64,000 nucleotides of DNA from Halioxenophilus aromaticivorans (GCF_042850945.1 NZ_AP031496.1:62001-126000); one strand, 5' to 3'; numbered from the stretch's first letter, positions 30,400 to 39,316 are shown. A program made the numbers and translations. Notes: generated from the letters alone by a model not told the origin.

Positions 30400-31197
30400 A
30401 TGAATTTAGAAATAGAAGGCCGGATGGCTCTGGTGACAGGCGCGGCAGGGGGCTTAGGTAAAGCCACCGCAAAGCGTTTAGCAGACGAGGGCGTTCGTTT
30501 GTTTCTCACCGATACAGACGAAGATGCTGTTGCGTCTTGCGCCAGTGACTTGCATGAATCCGTAGTTGGATACAGCACTGCTGATCTCACAGACATCAGC
30601 AGCATCAATAATTTAGCGGGCAGTTTAACGGAACTTGGTGGAGCCGATATTCTGATACATCTAGCAGGCATAACCGGTGCCAAAGGCGATCCGTTGGAGA
30701 TGGACGACGATGCTTGGATGAGCTGCTGGAACACAAACTTTATGTCCGCCGTAAGACTTTGCCGAAAAATAGTACCCACGATGGTTGAGAAGAAGTGGGG
30801 CAGGGTAGTGTTAACGGTTTCTGAAAACGCCGTACAACCCTATCCGGACGAGGCCGTTTACAATGCCTCCAAAGCAGCTCTGCTCAGTTACACAAAAGCT
30901 CTATCCCTACCTTACGGACCAAAAGGTGTATTGGTAAATGCGGTAATGCCGGCATTCATAGAGAGCCCTATGACCGATGGCATGATGGATTCATTGGCCG
31001 AAGAAAAAGGCATTTCACGGGAAGAGGCAGTAGACCAATTTTTGGAAAACGAACGTCCTTACTTGTCACTCAAACGCCGTGGTAGAGCGGACGAGGTGGC
31101 GGTAGTTGTTGCCTTACTCGCTTCGGACATAGCAACGTTCACTAATGGCTCCGCGTGGCGTGCCGACGGCGGTGCAGTAGCCGCAATCAATATATAG
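30400..31197 (+). CDS. Short-chain dehydrogenase/reductase
   Basis: 265 residues. Rossmann cofactor motif TGAAGGLGKATAKRLAD (residues about 12-28). The cofactor-specificity loop (LTDTD) has Asp after beta-2, suggesting NAD(H). The structural motif appears as HLAGITG in place of NNAG. Catalytic Ser in VSENA, Tyr-x-x-x-Lys in YNASKAALLSYTKAL, and the C-terminal GSAWRADGG. Substrate unknown. Starts a three-gene operon with another SDR and a GH13 glucosidase; spacing to the next gene is 46 bp. Confidence 0.9.
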   Translation: MNLEIEGRMALVTGAAGGLGKATAKRLADEGVRLFLTDTDEDAVASCASDLHESVVGYSTADLTDISSINNLAGSLTELGGADILIHLAGITGAKGDPLEMDDDAWMSCWNTNFMSAVRLCRKIVPTMVEKKWGRVVLTVSENAVQPYPDEAVYNASKAALLSYTKALSLPYGPKGVLVNAVMPAFIESPMTDGMMDSLAEEKGISREEAVDQFLENERPYLSLKRRGRADEVAVVVALLASDIATFTNGSAWRADGGAVAAINI

Positions 31198-31243
31198 GCA
31201 GTTACCACAACTGAGTCCATAACCGAATTCACAGAGAGCAACC

Positions 31244-32059
31244 ATGGCTAATAACACAGTAAAACACCTACCCGATCCCGAATATATCAATGATGCCTAT
31301 CGCGGCGCGGGCAAACTCGCAGACAAGCGCGTTTTGATCTCTGGCGGCGATAGCGGCATTGGCAGAGCGGTAGCACTGCACATGGCCCGCGAGGGTGCCA
31401 AAGTAGCCATCATCTACCATTCGGCGGAAGACAAGGCTACAGAAACTAAAAAAGCAATCGAGGCCGAAGGTGCTCAGGCATTGGTGCTACAGGCCAACAC
31501 CGGCAAGAGCGCGGACTGCGAGAGTGCTGTCGACCATGTTTTAACCGCTTGGGGCGGTATCGATATATTGGTTAACAACGCCGGTTTTCAAAAGCCATAT
31601 GACTCGTTGGAAGACGTATCCGACGAAGATTGGCAAGCGCACTTCGATGTGAATATGGCCGGATTCTTTTATTTAAGCCGGGCGGCGCTACGCTCCATGG
31701 ACCAAGGCTGCGTCATCATCAATACCACTTCCATCAATGCGTTTGTTGGCAACGATTCTTTATTGCCTTATTCGTCCACTAAAGGCGCCATTTCAACCTT
31801 CACCCGTTCCCTGGCTAAACAATATATGGCGCGTGGTATTAGAGTAAATGAAGTTGCACCGGGCCCGGTGGCCACCGATATACAGGAAGTTTTTGAGGAC
31901 TTCGACGAAGATAAGTTGAAAAATATGGCTGCGCCCATTGGGCGTGTTGGTCAACCTCGGGAAGTGGCTCCGGCCTATGTATTTCTAGCCTGCCAAGACA
32001 GCTCGTTTATTACCGGCCAAACTATTCACGTCAATGGTGGAATGATCACCAGTGGGTAA
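31244..32059 (+). CDS. Short-chain dehydrogenase (YhdF/YdaD/glucose-dehydrogenase-like)
   Basis: 271 residues. N-terminal extension LPDPEYINDAYRGAGKLADK, then SGGDSGIGRAVALHMAREGA (cofactor), VNNAGFQKPYDSL, INTTSINAF (Ser), PYSSTKGAISTFTRSLAKQY (Tyr/Lys) and GPVATDI, ending FITGQTIHVNGGMITSG. The extended N-terminus is characteristic of the general-stress SDR subgroup (Bacillus YhdF/YdaD, plant Ahadh-like) often annotated as glucose or aldehyde oxidoreductases. It overlaps the GH13 gene by 8 bp. The pairing with a glucosidase suggests sugar or compatible-solute metabolism (inference). Confidence 0.92.
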   Translation: MANNTVKHLPDPEYINDAYRGAGKLADKRVLISGGDSGIGRAVALHMAREGAKVAIIYHSAEDKATETKKAIEAEGAQALVLQANTGKSADCESAVDHVLTAWGGIDILVNNAGFQKPYDSLEDVSDEDWQAHFDVNMAGFFYLSRAALRSMDQGCVIINTTSINAFVGNDSLLPYSSTKGAISTFTRSLAKQYMARGIRVNEVAPGPVATDIQEVFEDFDEDKLKNMAAPIGRVGQPREVAPAYVFLACQDSSFITGQTIHVNGGMITSG

Positions 32060-33599
32060 GTTGACCAACCCCTTAATATATGAAATCTATCCTCGTTCTT
32101 TCTACGATTCCAGTGGCACTGGCGAGGGAGACTTAAACGGTATCGCAGAGAAGCTTAGCTACGTTAAGTCCCTTGGTGTTGATGCCATATGGATCGCACC
32201 GTTTTACCCCTCAAGCTGGCACGATGGCGGTTATGATGTGATAGATCATTGTAATGTCGACCCCCGTCTTGGCACCCTGGCCGACTTTGATCGCCTTGTC
32301 GGCCACGCGCAAGACCTCGGCCTGAGTGTGTTGGTTGACTTGGTATTTAAACACACCAGTGTTGAGCACCCGTGGTTTAAGTCTGCGGTGGAGGGAGACC
32401 AATCGGCAGCAGAAAGGTACGTATGGCGCGATGCCGCGGCCGACGGCACCCCTCCCACCAACTGGATTGGCTATTTTGGTAAGCCAGCATGGAGCTGGTG
32501 CCATCAGCGTCAGCAATATTATCTTCACCAATACCACGCGAGCCAACCAGCGCTCAACCATCGCAACCAAGATGTGCAAAACAGCATTCGAGAAATCATG
32601 GCCTTTTGGTGCGACCGGGGGGTTGCAGGTTTTCGATTTGACGCGGTAACGTCTTGGTTTCACGATGATCAATTCCGAGACAACCCGCCGGCTTCAGATC
32701 AAGAGCAACGTTTAATTGATGGCGTGCCCAAAAGTCCTTATACCCGGCAGCGTCACGAATACGATATGTTGGTGCGAGAGGGTGCCAACTATATGGAAAA
32801 TATTCGTGCCTGGGCTGGGCGGGATCTGTACTTATTTGGTGAAAATAATTTTGGCATCGCTTCGTTAGATATCGCCCTAGATTACACAGGCGCCGAGAAA
32901 TTGAATGGCTGCTACACAACAGATACGGTACGGTGCGGACATTCGAGCAAAGCATGGCAAAATATCTTCGATAAGCTCGACGGCCGTTGGCGAACGCCTT
33001 GGTGGTTTGAAAGCCACGATCGGGCTCGCAGCAGAACAAATCTAGGGAACGATTCAGAAGAATTTGTAAAGTTCTTAGCCGTGTTGACAGCGATTCTTCC
33101 AGGAGCTGCTCTTATCTATCAGGGCCAAGAGCTGGGTCTGCCTCAGCCGCCCTTAGACAAAAGCGAGATTCAAGATCCATTTGATTTGAGCTATTGGCCC
33201 GATGATCCAGGTAGAAGCGGCGCCAGAGTGCCTATCCCATGGACTGAGGCTAAAGATAATTTCGGCTTTAGTAGTTCGCCGCCATGGTTACCTATGCGCT
33301 GGCAGGCTGGTATGTCGATAGAGTCACAGGAAACTGATAAAGGTAGCCCGCTCAATTGTTATAGACATGCCATTTACCTAAGAAAAAAATACGACCTATC
33401 AAACCCGATCGTTTTCAATTATCAACAACATGGCCAGTTATTGACAGTCTTTTCTAAAACGAAGGCGGGCAGTTTTTCAGCCGTGTTTAATTTCGGCGAC
33501 AGCGAAAAGGATTTCGAACTTAGTAACTCGTTGATAGTTACCGGTGTCTCGGGTGGCATGATAGCGCCATACGGTGCGGCTATCATGGAGCAGGTTTAG
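32052..33599 (+). CDS. GH13 alpha-glucosidase / alpha-amylase family enzyme
   Basis: 515 residues, no signal peptide, so cytoplasmic. The N-terminus LIYEIYPRSFYDSSGTGEGD is typical of the oligo-1,6-glucosidase/alpha-glucosidase group. Conserved blocks: DLVFKHTSVEHPWF (region I), GFRFDAVT with nucleophile D197, LFGENNFG with acid/base E264, and FESHDRARSR with D323. In block I the usual VxNH histidine motif appears as VFKHTS, i.e. Lys for Asn. Retaining glycoside hydrolase or transglucosylase on alpha-glucosides (family knowledge). Its 3' end overlaps the convergent hydrolase by 17 bp. Confidence 0.93.
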   Translation: MGKLTNPLIYEIYPRSFYDSSGTGEGDLNGIAEKLSYVKSLGVDAIWIAPFYPSSWHDGGYDVIDHCNVDPRLGTLADFDRLVGHAQDLGLSVLVDLVFKHTSVEHPWFKSAVEGDQSAAERYVWRDAAADGTPPTNWIGYFGKPAWSWCHQRQQYYLHQYHASQPALNHRNQDVQNSIREIMAFWCDRGVAGFRFDAVTSWFHDDQFRDNPPASDQEQRLIDGVPKSPYTRQRHEYDMLVREGANYMENIRAWAGRDLYLFGENNFGIASLDIALDYTGAEKLNGCYTTDTVRCGHSSKAWQNIFDKLDGRWRTPWWFESHDRARSRTNLGNDSEEFVKFLAVLTAILPGAALIYQGQELGLPQPPLDKSEIQDPFDLSYWPDDPGRSGARVPIPWTEAKDNFGFSSSPPWLPMRWQAGMSIESQETDKGSPLNCYRHAIYLRKKYDLSNPIVFNYQQHGQLLTVFSKTKAGSFSAVFNFGDSEKDFELSNSLIVTGVSGGMIAPYGAAIMEQV

Positions 33600-34422
33600 C
33601 GCTGCTACTGGCATTTTCCAAGACGAATTGCGCGATGCGGGCAAGGCTCTGGGCACCTGATTGAAGAGCATCTGGCCAGAGTTGATATAGATGAAACAAA
33701 CCTGGCGCTACATGCAGCGTTAAGGGACGGCCTGCAAGTGCAGCCTGTCGTGCGAGTAGCAGAGAATCGTCTAGGAGTATCTCTGCAGACGCCACCTCCA
33801 ATATCATTGGTGGTAAGGTCGATAAATCCCCTAATATCGGAGACTTGTCCGAATGGAACCTGTCCACCCCAGGTAATGCCATTTCAGCCAGGGCGGTATC
33901 GGTCTTGTCGTCGTTCATCAAATCACTGTCTCTATTGCGTGTAGTGCTCTGACCACTGCGGTCTGTATTTGGAGATATTAAAGCCAGGCTTTTTACTTTT
34001 CGTCTCAGTGCGGCGCATAATGCTAGGTGACCGCCGGAACTATCTCCACCGATAGCGGCAGGGTCGGAAGCATCAATAACCGCAAGCGCATCCTGTAGTG
34101 GGGCGGGCCACACACACTCTGGTGCCAACCGATAATAGGGCATTACAACGCAGAGCCCGTGGCTCGCTATCTCTCTAGCTAGAGTAAGGTGAGTGCGAGG
34201 AGAACCAAACACATAGCCGCCGCCATGGAACCAAATAAGCTCCGGCCCTTTGCCTATTTTCAAACATCGCACGCCGCCCCTGGTAACGCCTACGACGCCA
34301 TGGGTATGCTGGGCACCTGTCAGTTTTTCGAACGTTTTTCGCATTTCTTCTGGCGTGCCCGATACGTCAGATTCTTCTATCTGACGGCGTAGTTCGATTT
34401 CGTTTAGTGGCCGTTTCAACAC
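33583..34422 (-). CDS. Alpha/beta hydrolase (hormone-sensitive-lipase-like esterase)
   Basis: 279 residues. HGGG oxyanion motif (WFHGGGYVFGSPRTH), nucleophile elbow IGGDSSGGHLAL (GDSSGG), Asp region ASAEILLDDS, catalytic His in PGLFHLYQLWPDA. This is the family IV (HSL) esterase pattern; short-chain esters are usual substrates. No signal peptide. Convergent with and overlapping the GH13 gene, so the two messages could form a 17-bp antisense duplex at their ends. Confidence 0.92.
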   Translation of the reverse strand: MLKRPLNEIELRRQIEESDVSGTPEEMRKTFEKLTGAQHTHGVVGVTRGGVRCLKIGKGPELIWFHGGGYVFGSPRTHLTLAREIASHGLCVVMPYYRLAPECVWPAPLQDALAVIDASDPAAIGGDSSGGHLALCAALRRKVKSLALISPNTDRSGQSTTRNRDSDLMNDDKTDTALAEMALPGVDRFHSDKSPILGDLSTLPPMILEVASAEILLDDSLLLARQAALAGRPLTLHVAPGLFHLYQLWPDALQSGAQSLARIAQFVLENASSSAKPAP

Positions 34423-34924
34423 CGGTTGCCTCTATTAGATTAGGATATTTTCTCAATACATTGATGTGCCTTCCATCGCTGAGCTGTTTGCGGAATTCAC
34501 TAGCTGTAGAGGAGCAAAATCTGTTCCGATATGAGATCTGAACCGATTTGAAAGAGTAGACTAGATGGCCTCAGGCATTGGGAAATACCGGCACGGCTGT
34601 ATTTTTTAAAACTTAGTCAAACTAACTAAAAATTCCGTTTTAGTTAACGTCTTATTGTCTAAAATCCGGTTAAGGTTGATTATCTAGAAGGGATTGGAGT
34701 CAAGATTAGATTGTAATTCTAGTTGTACCAAAAGGGTGGTAGTAGGATTATATTCAATTAACTTGGCTTATTTATATATCGGAGCTGAAGACGCGACTAA
34801 CGTACTCTAACACGTGGTTCAATAGTTTACCCCAGGGTTAATCGGGCTTATTAAATAAAGACAATTTACCAAATTCTATCTATTATTTATGCAGCAAATA
34901 AAAATCGGGTAAACTGCCCAGAGA
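34423..34924. other. 502-bp stretch without a gene
   Basis: A+T-rich spacer between the core-like SDR/GH13/esterase block and the accessory block. It contains short A/T repeats (ttagtcaaactaactaaaa) but no ORF with a ribosome site, no tRNA and no recognisable element. It is the left border of the unusual region. Confidence 0.5.
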
Positions 34925-35626
34925 CTAATTTAATAGAGCTGTAATAGAATAGCCCTCGCCGAATTTCTCCGAAGTAAAACTCACTTGGCTGTGGCCACTG
35001 GCTGCCAGTAGCGCCGGTAAATACTCTAGCGCGGCTTCATCACCGTTAAAATTCAGTTGCAGCCGGCATGTAGTGCCGCGGCATTCTGCATCACCCAACT
35101 CTAAACCGTTCAAGTTAAAAACAGCTACTCTGTTTTCCATATCGGCCAGTGCGCTTGCCAGCTCTGAGGTTGCAGATTTGTCGTGTTCTTCCAATTCAAA
35201 CAGTAGTTCTTGGTCTGCAAATGCTTGTCGCTGCTCCTGCGCGGAGGCTTCAAGCTGCTCGTTAATTTGCTCTTCGCTAAGCGTTGGTTCTTGCTTGGTT
35301 GAAGTGTTGGCGGATAGCAATTGCTCTATTTGTTGCGCAAGCTTTGTTATTGTAAGTTGCTGCTGGTTTAAGTGGCCTTGCATTGGCTGCAGTTGGCTTT
35401 CTACCAGCTTGTTAACCTCACTGAGTGAAACGCCCTGATTTATCTCTGGCTTATGATGATTAGTGTTAGCACGAATAGGCATAGGCTCTTGCGCTGCCAC
35501 CCCACTCGGTACTCCGGTAAATAAATGAGCGCCCGCGAATGCCGTTGCTAATCCAGTTGCCAGCCCTAAAACTATGCCTGCTGTTAGCCATCCAGCTTTT
35601 GCAGAATTAATATTAATCTTTGGCAT
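34925..35626 (-). CDS. Membrane-anchored coiled-coil protein with C-terminal di-cysteine domain (cassette 1, gene B)
   Basis: 233 residues from ATG 35626, preferred over ATG 35665 because AAGGG sits about 9 nt upstream and the longer frame would run through a hairpin. One N-terminal helix (AGWLTAGIVLGLATGLATAF), then a long Gln/Glu-rich coiled coil (residues about 60-170: QLQPMQGHLNQQQLTITKLA ... QEQRQAFADQELLFELEEHD). The C-terminal globular domain is LELGDAECRGTTCRLQLNFN ... LLAASGHSQVSFTSEKFGEG. The E-C-x4-C-R pattern suggests a disulfide, hence a periplasmic domain. A same-length paralogue (233 aa) with ECGTTLCQ lies at 43916-44617. Family not named. Downstream of a secreted-protein gene in the same operon. 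Confidence 0.75.
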   Translation of the reverse strand: MPKININSAKAGWLTAGIVLGLATGLATAFAGAHLFTGVPSGVAAQEPMPIRANTNHHKPEINQGVSLSEVNKLVESQLQPMQGHLNQQQLTITKLAQQIEQLLSANTSTKQEPTLSEEQINEQLEASAQEQRQAFADQELLFELEEHDKSATSELASALADMENRVAVFNLNGLELGDAECRGTTCRLQLNFNGDEAALEYLPALLAASGHSQVSFTSEKFGEGYSITALLN

Positions 35627-35648
35627 TGATAAAACCCTTGGGTTGATC

Positions 35649-35675
35649 AGCGCAGCAACACTCATGCGCTGCGCT
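35649..35675 (-). other. Hairpin in the gap between the two genes of cassette 1
   Basis: Perfect 8-bp stem AGCGCAGC / GCTGCGCT, 11-nt loop, no T tract. Located between the secreted-protein gene and the coiled-coil gene, like the hairpins at 43864-43893 and 38283-38300. May be a partial terminator or RNA stabiliser that sets the ratio of the two products (inference). Confidence 0.6.
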
Positions 35676-35683
35676 GTGGTTTA

Positions 35684-36151
35684 TTAGTTCTTCTGCTTGT
35701 ATCTCACGCCAAACAAAACGTCATTTTGAAATAACACACAGTACATATCGGCATAGCCGGAATGGTATTGAGTGGATGGTTGCATTCTAACCGATTGATT
35801 GCCTGTATGGTTGGCTGCGTAGCCATACGTATATTGATTTATCGAGCCCCAATTGTTTTTAGAGACGATATAGCAAAAAGGTTGAGCACCAGTGCTGGTG
35901 GCTCTTTTCATTCTTGCATAGGAGTCTGTAATTGCATCGGTTGCAGATTCCTTTATAAGTGGGCATTTTACAACGGCCGTACCACCGCTGGCTTTTAGCC
36001 CTCCTTGCGAATAGACGGTGTTGCCTAAGTTTGTTTCACAATACGCTTCTGCGCTCATAGTCCAATCTTCAGCTTGGGCTGTGGAGGCCAATACAAATAC
36101 TGGCAGTATGATTGCAAGCCGTGCAAGTTTACTTTGAATAAGTGGTTTCAT
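35684..36151 (-). CDS. Small secreted cysteine-containing protein (cassette 1, gene A)
   Basis: 155 residues. Signal peptide LARLAIILPVFVLASTAQA, cleavage before EDWTM. Mature part about 128 residues with four cysteines (AYCETN, VVKCPLIK, PFCYIV, MYCVLF), likely two disulfides. The layout V-x-C-P-L-I-(11-12)-R-M ... C-Y-I-V-S ... Y-G-Y ... Y-C-V-L-F with alternating hydrophobics suggests a beta-sandwich. It is a distant relative of the product of 43346-43837, sharing the P-(L/I)-I-(K/N)-(E/D) segment, a central cysteine, Y-G-Y and a final cysteine strand. SD TGAGGGAA upstream. Function unknown; extracellular or periplasmic. Confidence 0.78.
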   Translation of the reverse strand: MKPLIQSKLARLAIILPVFVLASTAQAEDWTMSAEAYCETNLGNTVYSQGGLKASGGTAVVKCPLIKESATDAITDSYARMKRATSTGAQPFCYIVSKNNWGSINQYTYGYAANHTGNQSVRMQPSTQYHSGYADMYCVLFQNDVLFGVRYKQKN

Positions 36152-36386
36152 AATTCCCTCATTAAAATTCTATACAAATTAGAAAACAAAATAGCTGTGG
36201 AGTTACATCGATAATGTGTAAAGCAATCGCTGGTAATCTCAGGTGTGCGGCCAAATTAATAAATAAAAAAGTAAAATGATTTTTATCTAAAGTGGCCAAA
36301 ATTTTTTGTGAGATTTATGGGTTTTAAGCGGCACTGCATTTTGGCAGCTAACGGTAGGATCAAGCCAAATAAATGAGGGAACTATC

Positions 36387-38261
36387 ATGAGAAGAGTAAT
36401 TGTAGAATTGAAACCAAGCGCCAATATGCAAAAATCCATGGCGGCGGAAAGTTCATTTGAGGTGGACAATGACATTCAATTGCCGGGGATTAATATCGAT
36501 AAAGCATACGGTGCGGTGCAAATCGATGCTGGCGCTTTGCACAACAAAGAAGCTGTGTTAGAAATGGGCGTTAGCAGCGCCATGACCAGTGTTAAGGGCG
36601 AAACTGTTATCGTACGCGGAACGCTGAATGCAACCACAGACGATGAAACTAAGGCCGCAAAAAAGGCCTTACTCAAACAGGCCGAAGTGATTCACGTATG
36701 GGACGACGGTTTAATCGAAGCCTTCAGCGGTTGTAACTGCCAATCCGGTGATGCCACTTATTCTTCACCTGCCAGTGCAGTGGCCACAGAGGATTTGCCA
36801 TCCTTCACTGAAATCCTAGGGGATATCGCACCGTTAGAGGAGGGCGTTTCTTACCATGCTTCTTCCATGGCCGGCGGGGCATTTTCCGGATCGCCTTGCG
36901 AGCCAACCGACTGCGCCCCAACCGTGGCCAAGGGCACCATCGCCGATGTGGCCCGCTATTTAAATTGTCACCGGCTGTGGGATAAAGGCATTCGTGGCCA
37001 GGGCGTAGCCGTGGGCATTGTAGACACCGGTGTAGATAGCACCCGGGTGCCTAACGTAACCGACGGCTGGACACCAGTAGTCAGTTTACCTTGGGGTACC
37101 GATTCCGGCTCCCACGGCTCCATGTGCGCCACCGACGTAAAAGGCATGGCGCCGGATGCAGAAATCTATGACGTGGGCCTGCTCAAGGCTCAGGGCGGTA
37201 TATCGGCGTTTTTATCCGATGCCATTGTGGCTTTCCAGTGGGCCATCGATAAATACAAAAATACAGGCAAGCCGCAAATCTTATCCAACAGCTGGGGTAT
37301 GTACCAAAGAGCCTGGGCGCCAGACTACTGCACAGACCCCAACCACCCGTTCACGCGTAAAGTGGTAGAGGCCATTAACGCGGGTATGATTGTAACCTTC
37401 GCCGCCGGTAACTGCGGGCAGGTGTGCGCCAGTGGCCGGTGCGGATCCGATAGCGGCCCCGGTAAAAGTATTTGGGGTGCCAATGGCCACCCGGCGGTAA
37501 TTACCGTGGGCGCTACCAATATCCGAGAAGAGTGGATCGGTTACTCCAGCCAAGGCCCCGCCGCGTTGGATGCCAAAAAACCAGACTTCGTCGCCCCCAG
37601 CCACTTTAAGGGCTTTACCAACTCCGATAACGGCACCTCCGCAGCCAACCCCGTGTGTGCGGGTGTATTAGCGCTATTGCGCGGCCACAACCCGGCGTTA
37701 AAACAAGCCGAGGCAAAAAAAGCGCTACAGCAAACTGCAAAAGACCTTTGCGGCAACGGCTGGGATCAACACAGTGGCTACGGCATGATCAACGCAGAGC
37801 GGGCGTTTAATAAGCTCAACTACTTCACAACAACCCTGATACACGCCTCCTGGACCCACGGTCACGCAGCAACGGTACAAAGGCCAGAGCTATTAGATCA
37901 AAGTTCTCTCTACGCGCCTTACAGCCTATTTAAGGGTAAGCCAAACACCACCAACGTATTCCACTTTGCCGTGCCCACGCCGGTAATCGTCAACAATAAA
38001 CGATTGGCGTTAGACTCAATCATGTTGTTATTCTGGACAGACGTAGGTGTGGAAGTAACCGCCGTAGAAATATGGGACGCTAACGCGCGCCTAAAGCGCT
38101 ACGACGGCCTGAGCCTAACCGGTAGCCACTGGTTTGAGCGCTTTGACGTGCTGAACAACCGGGTGCGTTACGGAATAGGCGTAAGCGTTACCGCGCGTTT
38201 CTCTGAAGAGGGTGACCGGCGTATTATTTTCGGCTCCTGCGGCGGCGACTTTACCGCCTAG
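36387..38261 (+). CDS. Subtilisin-like serine protease with N-terminal propeptide-like domain and no signal peptide
   Basis: 624 residues. Residues 1-115 form an inhibitor-I9-like prodomain (MRRVIVELKPSANMQKS ... ETVIVRGTL ... AEVIHVWDDGLIEAF). A Cys/Ser-rich linker follows, then the S8 catalytic domain: D213 (GIVDTGVD), H243 (GSHGSMCATDVKGMAPDAEI), oxyanion N342 (FAAGNCG) and S418 (NGTSAANPVCAGVL). About 13 cysteines (GCNC, PCEPTDC, NCGQVC, RCG), unusual for a cytosolic enzyme, yet no Sec or Tat signal precedes the prodomain. The C-terminal 150 residues form a beta-rich domain (LIHASWTHGHAATVQRP ... RRIIFGSCGGDF). Followed by a free-standing copy of the prodomain at 38319. SD GAGGGAA before ATG 36387. 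Confidence 0.93.
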   Translation: MRRVIVELKPSANMQKSMAAESSFEVDNDIQLPGINIDKAYGAVQIDAGALHNKEAVLEMGVSSAMTSVKGETVIVRGTLNATTDDETKAAKKALLKQAEVIHVWDDGLIEAFSGCNCQSGDATYSSPASAVATEDLPSFTEILGDIAPLEEGVSYHASSMAGGAFSGSPCEPTDCAPTVAKGTIADVARYLNCHRLWDKGIRGQGVAVGIVDTGVDSTRVPNVTDGWTPVVSLPWGTDSGSHGSMCATDVKGMAPDAEIYDVGLLKAQGGISAFLSDAIVAFQWAIDKYKNTGKPQILSNSWGMYQRAWAPDYCTDPNHPFTRKVVEAINAGMIVTFAAGNCGQVCASGRCGSDSGPGKSIWGANGHPAVITVGATNIREEWIGYSSQGPAALDAKKPDFVAPSHFKGFTNSDNGTSAANPVCAGVLALLRGHNPALKQAEAKKALQQTAKDLCGNGWDQHSGYGMINAERAFNKLNYFTTTLIHASWTHGHAATVQRPELLDQSSLYAPYSLFKGKPNTTNVFHFAVPTPVIVNNKRLALDSIMLLFWTDVGVEVTAVEIWDANARLKRYDGLSLTGSHWFERFDVLNNRVRYGIGVSVTARFSEEGDRRIIFGSCGGDFTA

Positions 38262-38282
38262 CTCGAACACCCAATTAAAAAA

Positions 38283-38306
38283 GGGCGCTGCAAAGCGCCC
38301 CAATTT
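38283..38306 (+). other. Hairpin between protease and free propeptide gene
   Basis: GGGCGCT / AGCGCCC 7-bp stem, loop GCAA, tail CAATTTT. Weak T tract, so likely a partial terminator. The next gene's SD (GAGAGG) begins a few bases later. It could tune the protease:inhibitor ratio. Confidence 0.6.
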
Positions 38307-38318
38307 TGAGAGGTAACT

Positions 38319-38591
38319 ATGGAAAACGTCATAGTAGAATTAATCGTAGCCGCGAACCTTACCGGTGCCGCATTAATGCAAGATGTAAAAACAGAATTAC
38401 CGCTTTTAAATGTGGATGAAAATTACAAACCCATAGAAATGGTGCCCGGCGAACAAGATGCAGCAAAAGTACCGCAGAGTGCAAAAGTGATTGTTATACG
38501 CGGCGCTGTAAACGAAAGTGATATGGCCAAGCTAAAGCAGTTGGATAACGTGCTGCATGTTTGGACTGATGGGAAAGCTGAGGCTTTTTAG
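38319..38591 (+). CDS. Stand-alone subtilase-propeptide-like protein, probable protease inhibitor
   Basis: 90 residues, no signal peptide. It matches the protease's own prodomain at both ends: MENVIVELIVAANLTGA versus MRRVIVELKPSANMQKS, and VIVIRGAVN ... VLHVWTDGKAEAF versus VIVRGTLN ... VIHVWDDGLIEAF. The middle 'LPLLNVDENYKPIEM' parallels 'LPGINIDKAYGAVQI'. Free I9-type propeptides are known protease inhibitors in fungi (yeast IB2, Pleurotus POIA1). Here the C-terminal ...EAF would be expected to sit in the protease active-site groove. Acting as immunity protein, chaperone in trans or adaptor are all possible. Confidence 0.8.
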   Translation: MENVIVELIVAANLTGAALMQDVKTELPLLNVDENYKPIEMVPGEQDAAKVPQSAKVIVIRGAVNESDMAKLKQLDNVLHVWTDGKAEAF

Positions 38592-38692
38592 GGTGTGGTA
38601 GCTAAGCGGTACGCCGATTTGCGCGGTGGTATAAAAGTGCTTGGCTTAGTACTATGGGGTTCACTCAGCTAATGATTGCCGAGGAATAATTA

Positions 38693-39142
38693 GTGTTGTC
38701 TAGGATTGATGTTCGCATTTGTGGCCTGGTATGTCTATTTTTGTTGGCGACCAGTAGTATTGCCAAAGATCAGCGACAAAACGCTAACGCAAATAGCGTC
38801 TACAGATATTCAGTAGAGTCTGGAAAAGTCGTGTCACAAAGCAATCTTGCAACTTATAAGGCTGACCACAAAAATATTATCGATGTAATGAGCAAGTGGA
38901 AAATAGACTTTGTGTGCGACTACCAAGCAAGCATCCTAACAATAAAATCAGCAGAATCTTCTATAAACGAATTTGAAATACTACTCGACGAAAATTGCCC
39001 ACAAAAAGTGGCCATATTAAATAAATTAACGAACGGCAATTTGGAGCCTACACTCGCTCCCGCTAAGTCACCGGCTGCATTCTATGTGGTGACCGAAGGA
39101 GAAAAAATCATTCTTCGTAGCTACCAAGGCTTGCCGAGATAA
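38693..39142 (+). CDS. Exported protein of unknown function
   Basis: 149 residues from GTG 38693, with GAGG 8 nt upstream. Signal peptide VRICGLVCLFLLATSSIA, cleavage before KDQRQ. The mature part has two cysteines (FVCDYQ, ENCPQK), likely one disulfide, and ends FYVVTEGEKIILRSYQGLPR. No family recognised. 101 bp after the propeptide gene on the same strand; may be co-regulated with the protease pair. Confidence 0.68.
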   Translation: MLSRIDVRICGLVCLFLLATSSIAKDQRQNANANSVYRYSVESGKVVSQSNLATYKADHKNIIDVMSKWKIDFVCDYQASILTIKSAESSINEFEILLDENCPQKVAILNKLTNGNLEPTLAPAKSPAAFYVVTEGEKIILRSYQGLPR

Positions 39143-39178
39143 CGAATAAAGGATGCCGCCACTTATAAGCAATCACTT

Positions 39179-39316
39179 TTATTGAGCGGTCCTATGCTTT
39201 TTCTTGAGTGCGTGCTCTATCGTTTTTGCGTCATGTTTAATGGAAACTTTATTAGCATCTAGCATTGCTTTAATTTCAGCCTTACTTGTGCCTATTTTCT
39301 TCAAGTCAATCTTCAT
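39179..39316 (-). CDS. Micro-protein, third gene of the GNAT operon
   Basis: 45 residues: MKIDLKKIGTSKAEIKAMLD, then NKVSIKHDAKTIEHALKKKH. Highly basic and helical. It overlaps the preceding 62-aa gene by 11 bp. Coupled overlap in a three-gene stack is the main evidence; no family recognised. Confidence 0.5.
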   Translation of the reverse strand: MKIDLKKIGTSKAEIKAMLDANKVSIKHDAKTIEHALKKKHRTAQ

